Positions 41,564 to 52,400 of a stretch of DNA of 64,000 bases are shown in pieces. The DNA is from an uncultured Bacteroidia bacterium (lineage in GTDB: Bacteria; Bacteroidota; Bacteroidia; Bacteroidales; F082), in NCBI GenBank assembly GCA_902786745.1, contig CADADR010000006.1:87268-151267 (forward strand). The letters are read 5' to 3'. The position numbers and the translations under genes were made by a program. The notes under the pieces are model-generated. The model saw only the letters and a program-made list of their open reading frames with translations, was not told where the DNA came from and ran no database searches. Position 1 is the stretch's first letter. Each line of letters begins with the position of its first letter.

Positions 41564-43606
41564 ATGAAGAAATTTACCTTTGCCTTAATGGCGTTGTTGG
41601 CCTTTACTTTCTCTCTGAAGGCCCAGCAGTATGTATCCACAGAACCTGCCAACAGGAATGTCATTCTTGAGGAGTTCACTGGCCGTGGCTGTGGCTATTG
41701 CACTGACGGTCACCGTATCGCCAATGAGCTTATGGCTGCCAATCCTGGCAGACTTTGGGCTATCAACATCCATGCTGGCGGTTATGCCCAGACTTCCTAT
41801 CCCAACATGATTACCCCTGATGGTAACACCATCCATGGCGGTTTCCAAATCTCTGGCTATCCTACTGGTGTGGTCAACCGTACTACGGCTGCCGGTCAGA
41901 GCAGAAGCGCTTGGGCAGGCATTGCCAACCAACAATTGAGTCAAGTTTCTGAATGCAACATCGCTGGTATGGCGGTCGTCAATCCGGAAACGCGTGTGGC
42001 TACTATTACGGTGGAAGTCTACTACACGGGCAATAGCTCCGTTGATGAGAACTACCTGACCGTGGCCATGCTGCAAGACAGCATCCTTGGCTCACAAGCC
42101 GACTACGGCAACTATAACCCGACGCAATGGCTCAATGGCCAGTATGTCCACACCCATATCCTTCGCGATGTCATCTCGCAAAGCGCTTGGGGCGATCCTA
42201 TCAGCCCAACCACCCAGGGCACGCTGATCACGCAAACCTATGAGTACTTGATTCCTGAGGTCATCGGCAGCCCCAATGGTGTCGATGTCGACCTTAACAA
42301 CATCCATTTCTTGGCTTGGGTTTCTGAACGTCAACAAGGCAGCGCCTATCGTCCTATCTTGACGGGTTGCGCACTTGAAATGGTGCAAGGCGTCGACGCT
42401 CCCATCTATCCCACCATCAAAGGCATCAGCCAAGCTGGTGGTGCCACCTGCACGCATACCAAGGACATTGAGGTGAATGTCCAGAACATCGGTACGGATG
42501 TTCTGACCTCCATGACGTTTGAGGTCGTGTTTGAAGGAGAAACCAAGACTATCAACTGGGAAGGCGAACTGCAGCAATATGGCGTCGAGAAGATTGCCAC
42601 CACCTTGGATGTTCCTTTCGGCACCTATCCTGTGCAAGTCAACCTTACCGAAGCCAACGGTGAGCCTATGGATAAACATGCCACTGGCTCGGTCACTTGC
42701 ATCGAATGGGCTGAGGTCGAGATCGAAGGCGAAGAGGAAGAGCTGACACTCGAACTCATGCAAGACAAGTTCGGCAACCACATCACCTGGGAGTTCACCA
42801 CTCCCGATGGCACGGTGCTCGCTTCTGGCGGTCCCTACACCATGCTGGCTAGCGGCACAGGCACTCAACTCCATGTCGAGCATGTCACTGTCCCCGCCAA
42901 CGAATGCGTACAGTTCACTATCTATGACCAGATGGGCAATGGCATCTGCTGCTCCTTCGGTCACGGCTACTATATCGTCAAGGACAGCCAAGGCAACGTG
43001 CTCTTCGGTGATGAAGACGATGGTGAGTTCGGCGAAGCTGCCTCACAGCTGATTTCTGTCGCAGGTGCAGTGCAGGTTGATATCACCCAAACGGAAGTCG
43101 CCAACGTGGATTACAACCATGCCGACTTTATGGCTCACATGGAATGCAATGTTTATCCTGACGAAGTGGGCTTCGAGTGCCGTAAGGTGACCAGCCCCGA
43201 GCCGATGATTATCAACGGTGTCTATAATGAGTTCCAAAACATCCTTGGCTACACCGACGACCTTGAAATGTCAACCATTTATATGGTGAAGGCTTATGCC
43301 GTCGTCAACGGCCAGACCTATTATGGTCCTGAGACTACGTTCCAAACCTGGATGGAAGGCGTCGATGAACTCGAAAACAGCGTGAAGCTCTATCCTAACC
43401 CGACAAACAACATCCTGAATGTCGAAGGTGAGGGCATGAGCAGCATCGAGGTCTACAACGCCGTCGGTCAACGCGTCATGAAGCAAGAAGTCAATGGCAA
43501 CAAGGCTCAAGTCAACACGCAGAGCCTCAACAGCGGTGTGTATTTCATCCGCATCATCGCCAACGACGGCTCCATGGTGAACCGCACCTTCTCGGTTGCC
43601 CGTTAA
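41564..43606 (+). CDS. Omp28-like secreted protein with thioredoxin-type CGYC and T9SS tail
   Basis: 680 aa. Signal MKKFTFALMALLAFTFSLKA. The N-terminal domain (~25-260) resembles Omp28-related proteins: NVILEEFTGRGCGYCTDGHR carries a thioredoxin-like CxxC. A middle segment with Ig-like strands contains GNGICCSFGHGYYIV (~455), a pattern seen in metalloprotease-associated beta domains. The C-terminal ~75 residues are a type A T9SS sorting domain (VKLYPNPTNNILNVEGEG ... LNSGVYFIRI). Probably exported to the cell surface; an adhesin or thiol-exchange role is inferred only. Shares the T9SS tail with the 35369 peptidase. Confidence 0.82.
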   Translation: MKKFTFALMALLAFTFSLKAQQYVSTEPANRNVILEEFTGRGCGYCTDGHRIANELMAANPGRLWAINIHAGGYAQTSYPNMITPDGNTIHGGFQISGYPTGVVNRTTAAGQSRSAWAGIANQQLSQVSECNIAGMAVVNPETRVATITVEVYYTGNSSVDENYLTVAMLQDSILGSQADYGNYNPTQWLNGQYVHTHILRDVISQSAWGDPISPTTQGTLITQTYEYLIPEVIGSPNGVDVDLNNIHFLAWVSERQQGSAYRPILTGCALEMVQGVDAPIYPTIKGISQAGGATCTHTKDIEVNVQNIGTDVLTSMTFEVVFEGETKTINWEGELQQYGVEKIATTLDVPFGTYPVQVNLTEANGEPMDKHATGSVTCIEWAEVEIEGEEEELTLELMQDKFGNHITWEFTTPDGTVLASGGPYTMLASGTGTQLHVEHVTVPANECVQFTIYDQMGNGICCSFGHGYYIVKDSQGNVLFGDEDDGEFGEAASQLISVAGAVQVDITQTEVANVDYNHADFMAHMECNVYPDEVGFECRKVTSPEPMIINGVYNEFQNILGYTDDLEMSTIYMVKAYAVVNGQTYYGPETTFQTWMEGVDELENSVKLYPNPTNNILNVEGEGMSSIEVYNAVGQRVMKQEVNGNKAQVNTQSLNSGVYFIRIIANDGSMVNRTFSVAR

Positions 43607-43624
43607 TCGGTCTGCTGAATGCAA

Positions 43625-43658
43625 CAAAAAAGCCGCTTCATCGAAGCGGCTTTTTTTG
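43625..43658. terminator. Bidirectional terminator between the Omp28-like gene and pyrF
   Basis: AAAAAAGCCGCTTC / GAAGCGGCTTTTTTT around ATC. The genes on both sides converge here. Confidence 0.85.
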
Positions 43659-43742
43659 TTGTGTCTTGATGGCAAAGATTTAACCGGGTAAAATGTCATT
43701 GCGGACCCTCATTCCGCGAATGCGGAACGCAATCTCATGACC

Positions 43743-44570
43743 TTAAAAGAGTCCTTTCTCCTTCAGCAATACACTCATCTGCTCCTGCAATTTCTTCGCT
43801 TCCTCGCCAGCCCTTACGTCGAAATCGCTGCCATTGGAAGCATAGATGATGCCTCTCGACGAGTTGACGAGCAAGCCACATTCGTCGTTCAAGCCATTGT
43901 GGGCCACGGCCTGCAAGTCGCCGCCTTGTGCACCTACACCAGGCACGAGGAAGAAATAGTCGGGCAGCATCTTGCGGATCTCGCCCAACTCCTCGGGATG
44001 CGTCGCCCCGACCACAAACATCATCTGTTCCGAAGTGGCCCAAGTGGTGGCCGTTTGCAGCACCTGTTGGTGCAACATTTGTTCACCGACACTGAGGTAT
44101 TGGAAGTCCTGAGAGCCTTTGTTGGAGGTCAAGGCCAAGAGGATGACCCATTTGTCCTCGAAGTTGAGGAAAGGCTCCACGGAATCCTTGCCCATATAAG
44201 GTGCCACGGTCAGGGCGTCGGCTTTCAAGGTGTTGAAGAAGGCCTTGGCATAGTTGGCCGAGGTGTTGCCGATGTCGCCGCGCTTGGCATCCGCGATGAT
44301 GAAGATGTCGGGATAGTTGTTCTTGATGTATTGGATGGTGCGCTCCAGACTCTGCCACCCTTTGGCGCCGTAGACCTCATAGAATGCTGTGTTGGGTTTG
44401 TAGGCTACAGCGTAAGGTGCGGTCTTGTTGATGATTTGTTTGTTGAATTCAAAAACAGGGTCCTCGAAAGCCAACAATTCCTGCGGAATTTTGTTGATGT
44501 CGGTGTCAAGGCCGACGCAAAGGAACGATTGTTTTTTCTTGATCTGCTCAAAAAGTTGGTGTTTATTCAT
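43743..44570 (-). CDS. pyrF: Orotidine 5'-phosphate decarboxylase (PyrF, type 2)
   Basis: 275 aa, the length of the long bacterial PyrF subfamily. Catalytic Asp-Lys-Asp pattern [11 protein letters not shown] (94-104). The N-terminal [12 protein letters not shown] and the phosphate loop [10 protein letters not shown] ... [11 protein letters not shown] match the family. It converts OMP to UMP, the last step of pyrimidine synthesis. The start is 3 nt after the prfA stop, and the order purM-prfA-pyrF forms one operon. Confidence 0.95.
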   Translation of the reverse strand: MNKHQLFEQIKKKQSFLCVGLDTDINKIPQELLAFEDPVFEFNKQIINKTAPYAVAYKPNTAFYEVYGAKGWQSLERTIQYIKNNYPDIFIIADAKRGDIGNTSANYAKAFFNTLKADALTVAPYMGKDSVEPFLNFEDKWVILLALTSNKGSQDFQYLSVGEQMLHQQVLQTATTWATSEQMMFVVGATHPEELGEIRKMLPDYFFLVPGVGAQGGDLQAVAHNGLNDECGLLVNSSRGIIYASNGSDFDVRAGEEAKKLQEQMSVLLKEKGLF

Positions 44571-44573
44571 ATA

Positions 44574-45680
44574 TCATGATTCAATGTTTTCTTTCAATCT
44601 TTCAGCATTTTCAGCCATCATCAACCTGTTGATGATCTCATCCAGGTCGCCATCCATGACGGCGGCGAGGTTGTAGACCGTCAAGCCTTCCACGCGGTGG
44701 TCGGTGACACGGCCTTGAGGATAGTTATAGGTGCGGATCTTCGCTGAGCGGTCGCCGGTCGAGACCATGGTCTTGCGCTTGGCGGAGATGTCGTTGATGT
44801 ATTTCTGGTATTCCATGTCGTAGATGCGCGTGCGCAGTCTTGCCAAGGCGCGTTCACGGTTCTTGGGCTGGTCGCGGGTCTCGGTGCACTCGATGAGAAT
44901 TTCCTGCATCTCGCCCGTATTGGGGTTCTTCCACATATAGCGCAGGCGCACGCCCGACTCCACCTTGTTCACATTCTGTCCGCCAGCGCCACTGGAGCGG
45001 AAGGTATCCCATTTGATCTCGCCCTCGTTGATTTCCACGTCAAACTCCTCGGCTTCGGGCAGCACGGCCACCGATGCGGCAGAGGTGTGGATGCGGCCTT
45101 GGGTCTCGGTCTTAGGCACACGCTGCACACGATGTACGCCAGACTCAAACTTCAAGATGCCATAGCAACCATTGCCTGTCACGGTGAAGTCGATTTCCTT
45201 ATAGCCGCCACTGGCACCTTCACTTACACTAGTCACTTCGACTTTCCAGCCACGGTTTTCGCAGAACTTGGAGTACATACGATACAAGTCTCCAGCAAAA
45301 AGGCAAGCCTCATCTCCGCCCGTGCCAGCACGGATTTCCATGATGGCGTTTTTGCTGTCTTGTGGGTCTTTTGGAATCATCATCACTCGGATATCTTGCT
45401 CGAGTTGCTCGATGCGCGTTTGGGCGGTATCCAACTCTTCTTGGGCCATCTTTCGCATCTCCTCGTCTTTCTCTATGGCCAAGATTTCCTTGGCTTCTTC
45501 GACGTTGGCTTTCAAGGTCTTGTATTCCTTGAAGGCCATGACGATTGGCTCCAAGTCCTTATAGTCCTTGTTGAGTTTCACGAACTTCTTCATGTCGGAA
45601 GCCACGGCAGGGTCGGCGAGTTGTTCGCCCATCTCCTCCCAGCGGTGCTTTATCGTTTCGAGTTTCTCGATGATGTCCAT
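44574..45680 (-). CDS. prfA: Peptide chain release factor 1
   Basis: 368 aa. GGQ at 233-235 in RSSGAGGQNVNKVESGVRL triggers release of the peptide. The tripeptide PKT at 189-191 occupies the P-x-T position that reads UAA/UAG in RF1. The N-terminal coiled segment, RAGTGGDEACLFAGDLYRMY and the C-terminal VGDRSAKIRTYNYPQ-type region are complete. Three nt separate it from purM upstream and from pyrF downstream. Confidence 0.96.
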   Translation of the reverse strand: MDIIEKLETIKHRWEEMGEQLADPAVASDMKKFVKLNKDYKDLEPIVMAFKEYKTLKANVEEAKEILAIEKDEEMRKMAQEELDTAQTRIEQLEQDIRVMMIPKDPQDSKNAIMEIRAGTGGDEACLFAGDLYRMYSKFCENRGWKVEVTSVSEGASGGYKEIDFTVTGNGCYGILKFESGVHRVQRVPKTETQGRIHTSAASVAVLPEAEEFDVEINEGEIKWDTFRSSGAGGQNVNKVESGVRLRYMWKNPNTGEMQEILIECTETRDQPKNRERALARLRTRIYDMEYQKYINDISAKRKTMVSTGDRSAKIRTYNYPQGRVTDHRVEGLTVYNLAAVMDGDLDEIINRLMMAENAERLKENIES

Positions 45681-45683
45681 GGT

Positions 45684-46844
45684 TTAATACTCAAACGTAC
45701 CAAACTCGCTCTTAATCGTCAATCGCTTCACATACGAAGCCTCCACATGGCCAATAATCTGGCTGTCGATATTGAACTGTTTTGCAATATCAATCATTTC
45801 GTTAGCAGCCTTTTCGTTGGTGTAGATTTCCAAACGAGAACCCATGTTGAAGACCTTGTACATCTCGTGCCAGTCGGTGCCCGAAGCCGCTTGGATCATC
45901 TTGAACAACGGCGGCAAGGCCAGCATGTTGTCTTTCACGATGTGTAGTTTGTCCACGAAATGCAGCACTTTGGTCTGGGCACCACCACTACAATGGATGA
46001 TGCCGTGAATTTGTTTGCGGAACTCCTTCAAAATCGGAATCATCAGCGGGGCATAGGTGCGGGTGGGTGAGAGTATGAGCTTGCCCACATCCACGCCAGG
46101 TACCTCGGTCGGGTCGGTCAGTTTGTGCGGACCAGAATAGACCAATTCTTCAGGAATGCTATGGTCATAGCTCTCATCGTATTTCTCGGCCAGATAATGG
46201 TTCAGCATGTCGTGGCGGGCCGAGGTGAGGCCATTGCTGCCCATGCCACCGTTGTAACTGTCCTCGTAGGTGGCTTGTCCGTAGGAGGCAAAGGCCACGA
46301 TGACATCGCCGGGTTGCAGGTTGTTCTCAATCACTTCGTCGCGGCGGATGCGTGTCGTCACGGTGCTGTCGACGATGACGGTGCGCACCAGGTCGCCCAC
46401 GTCGGCGGTCTCGCCACCCGTGAGGTAGATGCCGATGCCCAGTTTACGCAACTTCTCCAAGAAATGCTCTGTTCCGTTAATCAAGGCGGAGATCACCTCG
46501 CCAGGAATCAGGCTCTTGTTGCGCCCGATGGTGGAGGAGAGCAGCATGTTGTCGGTGGCACCTACGCAGATAAGGTCGTCGGTGTTCATCACCACGGCGT
46601 CTTGCGCCACGCCTTCCCAAACGCTCATGTCGCCGGTCTCTTTCCAATAGAGGTAGGCGAGCGACGACTTAGTTCCCGCGCCGTCGGCATGCATGATATT
46701 GCAATACAGCGGGTCACCACCGAGGATATCGGGGATGATTTTGCAGAATGCGTTGGGATAGAGCCCCTTGTCGAGGTTCTTAATGGCGTTGTGAATGTCT
46801 TCCTTTTCAGCTGAGACGCCACGTTGGCTATAGCGATTGTCCAT
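45684..46844 (-). CDS. purM: Phosphoribosylformylglycinamidine cyclo-ligase (AIR synthase)
   Basis: 386 aa, somewhat longer than the ~345 of E. coli. MDNRYSQRGVSAEKEDIHNA, then the ATP-grasp-like PurM pattern: HADGAGTKSSLAYLYW (~55), DAVVMNTDDLICVGA (~85), YLTGGETADVGDLV (~140) and CSGGAQTKVLHFVD (~300). It forms AIR in purine synthesis. The ATG overlaps the TAA of the upstream PorE-like gene (TAATG), which implies translational coupling of an envelope gene to a metabolic operon. Confidence 0.93.
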   Translation of the reverse strand: MDNRYSQRGVSAEKEDIHNAIKNLDKGLYPNAFCKIIPDILGGDPLYCNIMHADGAGTKSSLAYLYWKETGDMSVWEGVAQDAVVMNTDDLICVGATDNMLLSSTIGRNKSLIPGEVISALINGTEHFLEKLRKLGIGIYLTGGETADVGDLVRTVIVDSTVTTRIRRDEVIENNLQPGDVIVAFASYGQATYEDSYNGGMGSNGLTSARHDMLNHYLAEKYDESYDHSIPEELVYSGPHKLTDPTEVPGVDVGKLILSPTRTYAPLMIPILKEFRKQIHGIIHCSGGAQTKVLHFVDKLHIVKDNMLALPPLFKMIQAASGTDWHEMYKVFNMGSRLEIYTNEKAANEMIDIAKQFNIDSQIIGHVEASYVKRLTIKSEFGTFEY

Positions 46845-49300
46845 TATTTAAACTTTAACTTTTTCTCTTTGGTGTCAAACTCGAAGTTGCCGAGTTGCTT
46901 CATGTTCTTCTGTCCGATGACCCATTGCTCGATCATCTTGCTGACGACCTTACACTCCACATTGTAGAGCGAGCGGCCAGCGATTCTCACTTCCTTGATG
47001 ACGACGATGGCGTTGTTGGCGATGCCTCCCGTAGTGAGGATCTTGTCCACGTCGCCCTTGAAGTCGCTGGCAGCGATGCGGTTGTCCTTCAGCAGCTGCA
47101 GGGCGCGGCTCTCCGAGACGCAGAAGTCGGCGTTTTGGCTGTAGGTGAAGGGCTCATTGTAGCCATCCACGTTGGCGAAGAAGGTGAAATAGCCTTTGTT
47201 GTTGACGGTGAAGGTCTCGGTCTGGTCTTCCTGTGGGTTGATGGCGATGTTGACGGTGCCGCCTTCGTTGATGTGCTCGCGTGGCACGAAGTCCTTGCTC
47301 AGGATGCGGAACTCGGTGCGGCGGTTCATCTGGTGGGCCGCTTCGCGTACGTCGTTATTAGGCAGTTTGTTGATGAAGTCTTCGGTGAGTCGCGTGCCCG
47401 CCTTGAAGGTGTAGCCTCTCACTGTCATGTCTTTCTGGATGGTGCGAGGCACTCTCTCGCCATAGCCCTTGGCGGTGAGTCGCAGCGGGTCGATGCCACG
47501 GATGATGAGGTAGTCGACGACGCTTTGGGCGCGTTTCTGCGACAGGATGTCGTTGTGCTCGTCGGTGTCGCGGGCATCGGTGTGTGAGGCCAACTCGATG
47601 GTGATGGTCGGGTTCACTTGCAGGGTCTCGATCAGGCCTTGCAGCGAGTCTTCAAACTGGGGCTTGAGGTCCCATTTGCCCAGGTCGTAGAGGATGTCGG
47701 GCAGCATGATGGGCTCCTGTGGAATGGGCTCGATGTCGTAGTCTTTCTCGATGTCCTTGCTGAACTCCAGACCTATGGTGGTCTCTTGTGCGGTCAGCGT
47801 GAAGTAGTTGTCCTTGTCGATGCTGATATCGTAGGTCGTGTTCTTGTTGATCTGGCTGTCGCTGAAGTTGAAGTAACCCTTCTCGTTGGTACGGGTGGAG
47901 AGGTTGGAGCCATCGCTGCCCACCAGTCGTACAATGGCGTTGCTGACGAACTGCTTGGTCTTGGCATCTTTGACGACGCCCGAGAAGGTGAACAGGATGG
48001 GCGGCTCTTCAAAGTAGTAGATGTTGTCCAAGCCACGGCTGTTGCCACGGTTGGAGGAGATGAAGCCGCGCTCGTCGTTGGGATGGAACACGATGGCGAA
48101 GTCGTCGCCGACCGAGTTGATGGGATATTTCAGGTTGCGGGGTTCGCCCCATTCGCCTGCGGTATCCATCGAAGAGACGAAGATGTCGAGGCCGCCCATG
48201 CCGCCGTGACCGTCGGAGGCAAAGTAAAGGGTGGTGTCGTATCTCAAGAACGGGAACACCTCGTTGCCGGGCGTGTTGATGCGTTCGCCGAGGTTGAAGG
48301 GATGCTTGAATGGCTCGCTGGTGTTTTCGCGCATGGCCACCCAGATGTCGTTGCCGCCGAAGCCGCCTTTGCGTTCAGCGGCGAAATACATAATGAGCTC
48401 GTCGCTCGAAAGGGTGGGGTGACCGACGATATCCAAGGTGTCGACGCCTGCAATCTCCACGGGACGTGCATCTGAGAAGGCGCCGCCGCTCTTGCCTGCC
48501 ACCATGATTTGGCAGCCGTTTTTACGGTGGGCACCGTTCTGGCAACGGGTGAAGTAGAGCTTGGTGTAGCGTTCATTCATGAAGGGCGTGCCCTCGCTGG
48601 CGTTCGTGTTGATGTTCTCGTTTTCGTCGGCAAGCACAGGCGTGCTCCAGTCGCCTTTACGGTCCTGCTTCGAGATGAAGAAGTCGGCAAACTCCTGTCC
48701 GGTGATGCCATCCTTCTCCTTGCCAGTGGCGGCGTCGCGCGTGGAGGTGAAGATGATCTCGTTATAGTTGTTGTTGGTCCAACAAGCACCAAAGTCAGAG
48801 TCTTTGGTCGAGTTGACCTTCTTCAATGCCGTGAGCTCGTATTTCGATGGGTTCTCCATCCATTCCTGGATCTGTTGCGTAGTCTCGATACCTAATGGTC
48901 CTCTTGGGTCGTTAGGCACCCTCTGTGCATACATCTCATACATCTGTATGGCGTCCTTGAACTTCTCGTTCTGCTTGTAGACTTCGGCCATATAGAGGTA
49001 GACCTCAGGATGGGTGTTGGGGTATTCCGTTTTCAGCAGGCGCTTATAGTAAGGCTCGGCGCGTTTGGTGAGGCCGATGAGGCGGTAGCATTCGCCCATC
49101 TGGAAGCTGATGCGGTTGCGCTCGTCTTTGTTGCGTCGCACCTTGCGGTAAGCTTTCTTGTAGCGGTCGGCAGCCTCGGTGTATTGCTTGCGCCCGAAGG
49201 CGAGGTCGGCGTTTTTGGCAGGGTTTCTTCTCTGCGCGTAAAGGTCACTGCTCATTAAGATGAACAGGGCCGACATGAGGATAAGGATGTATCTTTTCAT
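46844..49300 (-). CDS. PorE-like OmpA-family protein (TPR, PD40 propeller, CNA-like and OmpA domains)
   Basis: 818 aa from MKRYILILMSALFILMSSDL; an in-frame ATG at 49366 lies above the -7 box and is rejected. Signal peptide cut after LYAQ, no lipobox. TPR-like helices ~35-140, then PD40/WD40-type strands (SEGTPFMNERYTKLYFTRCQ; GHPTLSSDELIMYFAA; DGHGGMGGLDIF) ~180-430, a carboxypeptidase-regulatory-like domain ~440-530 (SGVVKDAKTKQFVSNAIVRL), and an OmpA peptidoglycan-binding domain (SHTDARDTDEHNDILSQKRA) ~570-680. This order matches PorE, which anchors the type IX secretion system to peptidoglycan; the T9SS tails encoded at 35369 and 41564 fit. Other OmpA proteins with the same layout exist. 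Confidence 0.82.
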   Translation of the reverse strand: MKRYILILMSALFILMSSDLYAQRRNPAKNADLAFGRKQYTEAADRYKKAYRKVRRNKDERNRISFQMGECYRLIGLTKRAEPYYKRLLKTEYPNTHPEVYLYMAEVYKQNEKFKDAIQMYEMYAQRVPNDPRGPLGIETTQQIQEWMENPSKYELTALKKVNSTKDSDFGACWTNNNYNEIIFTSTRDAATGKEKDGITGQEFADFFISKQDRKGDWSTPVLADENENINTNASEGTPFMNERYTKLYFTRCQNGAHRKNGCQIMVAGKSGGAFSDARPVEIAGVDTLDIVGHPTLSSDELIMYFAAERKGGFGGNDIWVAMRENTSEPFKHPFNLGERINTPGNEVFPFLRYDTTLYFASDGHGGMGGLDIFVSSMDTAGEWGEPRNLKYPINSVGDDFAIVFHPNDERGFISSNRGNSRGLDNIYYFEEPPILFTFSGVVKDAKTKQFVSNAIVRLVGSDGSNLSTRTNEKGYFNFSDSQINKNTTYDISIDKDNYFTLTAQETTIGLEFSKDIEKDYDIEPIPQEPIMLPDILYDLGKWDLKPQFEDSLQGLIETLQVNPTITIELASHTDARDTDEHNDILSQKRAQSVVDYLIIRGIDPLRLTAKGYGERVPRTIQKDMTVRGYTFKAGTRLTEDFINKLPNNDVREAAHQMNRRTEFRILSKDFVPREHINEGGTVNIAINPQEDQTETFTVNNKGYFTFFANVDGYNEPFTYSQNADFCVSESRALQLLKDNRIAASDFKGDVDKILTTGGIANNAIVVIKEVRIAGRSLYNVECKVVSKMIEQWVIGQKNMKQLGNFEFDTKEKKLKFK

Positions 49301-49352
49301 AGACTTCAATTCTCTTTTCTTCAAACGCGGAATACGCGATAATATTATCGGA

Positions 49353-49360
49353 CAAAGGTA
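49353..49360 (-). promoter_or_regulatory. -7 box (TACCTTTG) of the PorE-like/purM operon
   Basis: The - strand TACCTTTG matches TAnnTTTG; start expected near 49346, which decides for the ATG at 49300. Confidence 0.55.
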
Positions 49361-49394
49361 CAACAATTCCGTGAATCGGAGAAGGATTTGGCAA

Positions 49395-49427
49395 TAAAAA
49401 AATCCCGCCGTTACCAGCGGGATTTTT
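49395..49427 (-). terminator. Terminator of secDF
   Basis: AATCCCGC / GCGGGATT stem with flanking A-run and T-run, ~35 nt past the secDF stop (49462). Able to work in both directions. Confidence 0.75.
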
Positions 49428-49461
49428 GCAAGCAGTTTAGAAGGTGAATTATGATGTTACA

Positions 49462-52400
49462 TCATTTCTTCTTCGAATCGTTTTCTTCTTCAATGGCCTT
49501 GTCTTTCTTGTTGCCTTTCATCAAGACATAGGCGAAAGGCGATGACAGGAACACTGAGGAGAAGGTACCGGCCAGCACACCGACCAACAGGGCGAAGATG
49601 AAGCCGCGGATGGTGTCGCCGCCGAAGATGAAGATGGCGAGCAACACGACCAAGGTCGAACCCGAGGTGTTGAACGAACGGGTCAAGGTGCTGTTAACGG
49701 CGCTGTTCATGTTGGACTTCCAGGAGCTCTTCGGATGCAAACCGACGTTTTCACGGATACGGTCGAAGATAACCACCGTAGCGTTGATGGAGTAACCGAT
49801 GACGGTCAGCACAGCAGCGATGAAGCTCTGGTCGACTTCCATGGTGAAGGGCAGCACGTTGTAGAACAGGGAGTACATACCCAATACGATGATGGTATCT
49901 TGCGTCAGGGCCATGATGGAAGCCACACCATATTGCCATTTCTTGAATCGGATGGCGATGTAGACGAACATCAGAGCCAAGGCCACGATGATAGCCCAGA
50001 TGGACTTACGGGTGACGTCGCTGGCGATGGTGGCGCCCACTTTCTGGGTGCTCAGGATGCCCACGGTCTCGTCTTCCGAAGAGAATTGGCTCATCTCAAG
50101 GTTGTTGTTGTAAAGACCCTTCAAACCGTCATAGAGGATGGTTTGGATGACCGAGTCGACGGCGGGGCTGTCGTTGTTGATCAAGAACTTGGTCGTGATC
50201 TTCACCTGACCGTTGGTACCATAGGTCTTCACTTCAGGAGCTGACCAGTCGTCAACTTCTTGGTCTTCTCTCATGGCGAGAGCGCTGTGGATGGCGTTCT
50301 TGTCGAAGTCGGCGGTGCTCAAAGCCTCACGCACGTCTTCAACCTTGATGCTCGGGTTGTCGAATTGGACAACGTAGTTACGGCCACCCTTGAAGTCGAT
50401 GCCGAGGTTCAAACGACGGATGCCAAGCGAACCCAAGCTGATGACCAAGAACACGATGCAGATGATGAACGAGGTCTTGCGCATGCCGATGAAGTCGTAG
50501 TGCTTATCCTGCAGGAAGTTGCGCGTCCAAGCAGTGCTGAAGGTGATGTTTCTTTCCTTGTCCAGCATACGTTCGAAGATCAGTCTCGAGATGAAGATGG
50601 ACGTGGCCAGAGAGGTCAGGATACCGATGCAGAGGGTGACGGCGAAGCTGTGGACAGGACCCGTACCCAAGATGATCAGGATGATACCGGTGATCAAGGT
50701 GGTGACGTTACCGTCGATAATGGCGGAGTAAGCGTTCTTGTAACCGTCGGCGATGGCGAGCTTCAAGCCCTTACCAGCCTTGATCTCTTCCTTGATACGC
50801 TCGAAGATAATCACGTTCGAGTCAACGGCCATACCCAAGGTCAACACGATACCGGCGATACCAGGCAGGGTCAGCACCGAGCCGAGGCAAGCCAGCACAC
50901 CAAACAGGAAGAACACGTTGACCAACAGGGCGATATCGGCGACGAGACCAGCCTTGTTGTAGAAGAACACCATGTAAACCAGCACGAGGATGAAGGCGAA
51001 CACCATCGACCACATACCTTTTTGCACGGCTTCCTTACCGAGCGAAGGACCAACGACCTGCTCCTCAAGGATTCTTGCAGGGGCGGGCAGCTTACCGGCC
51101 TTCAGGATGTTGGCTAAGTCTTGGGCCTCTTCGATGGTCATGCCACCACCGCTGATGGAGGAACGACCGTTCGGGATCTCGCCGTTGACGACGGGATAGC
51201 TGTAGACGTAGTCGTCAAGAACGATGGCAATCTGCTTGCCGATGTTCTCGCCAGTGAGGCGCTTCCAAGCTTTGGCACCTTCAGGGTTCATCTGGATGGT
51301 GACCTCCACCTGGTTGTTCTGACCGTAGTCCTGACGGGCGTCGGTGATGACTTCACCACCGAGGGCGCATTTGTTTTCGCGCGACATCTTCAGGGCGACG
51401 AGGTCGAGCACTTCGATGTTCTCGCCGTTCTGGCCAGGATAGGTCTCGGGCTTCACCGTCCAAGCGAGCTTGAGGTTGCGGGGGAAGATGCCCTGCACCT
51501 CGGCCAGCATCTTGTTGATGGCGGCGGTGTCTTTCACCTGGGCGATACCCACACGGGCCGAACCGCCGTTGATGGGCTGCAGTTTGGCATACAAAGGATG
51601 GTTCTCAGCGAACTGATCCATGTTTTCGTCTTCGGCGACTTGCTCTTCCTCTTGGTTCTCGGCAAGCTGGTCGAGGAGGCTGCTGTCAGTGCTGTCGGCC
51701 TCGGCCACTTCGGCACCTTCTTCGGCGATCACCTGAGTGTTGTCTTCAACGAGGCTGTCGTCGACAACCACAGGGGCTTCAGTCTCGTCCAACGAGCTCT
51801 TGGCCTTTCTGGTCTCAGCCAGCTTGGCGTCGGCTTCATTGAAGAACTGCTGCACGTCGGCAAAGTTGTAGGTCTCCCAGAATTCGAGTTGTGCCGTGCC
51901 CTGGAGGAGCTTACGCACACGCTTCGGGTCCTTGATACCGGGAAGTTCGACAAGGATACGGCCCGAGTTCTCCATCTTTTGGATGTTGGGCTGAGCCACA
52001 CCGAAACGGTCGATACGGGTTCCCAGGATCTGGTAAGAACGGTCGATGGCGCCATCGCATTCGCTCTTTAAGACCTTCAGCACGTCTTCGTTGCTGGAAT
52101 TGATGTTGATGCCTTTGTCCTTGAATTCATACAGGAAGATGGAGACAAGACTGGCGTTGGGATCGGTCTCTTTGAAAGCTTCGCCAAACAGGGTGACGAA
52201 GTCGCCCTTGCTCTGCTCCTGTCTCTTGGTAGCCAGTTCCATGGCTTTCAAGAAAGTGGGGTCTTGCGAGTTGCCCGACAAGGCATTGACGATGTCTTTC
52301 ACCGAGACTTCCAGGGTGACGTTCATACCACCCTTCAAGTCCAAACCCAAGTTGATTTCTTTTTCCTTAGCATCGCGATAGGTGAACTTCTTGAAGCCCA

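Noticed and set aside
43696..43735. CATTCCGCGAATG dyad near the pyrF stop as an operator
   Set aside because: A single short dyad between convergent genes beside a clear terminator; no second copy was found, so there is no support for a function.
50260..51117. 285-codon + strand frame across secDF
   Set aside because: Antisense shadow rich in His/Asp/Gln, as is typical of reversed membrane-protein codons; secDF is certain.
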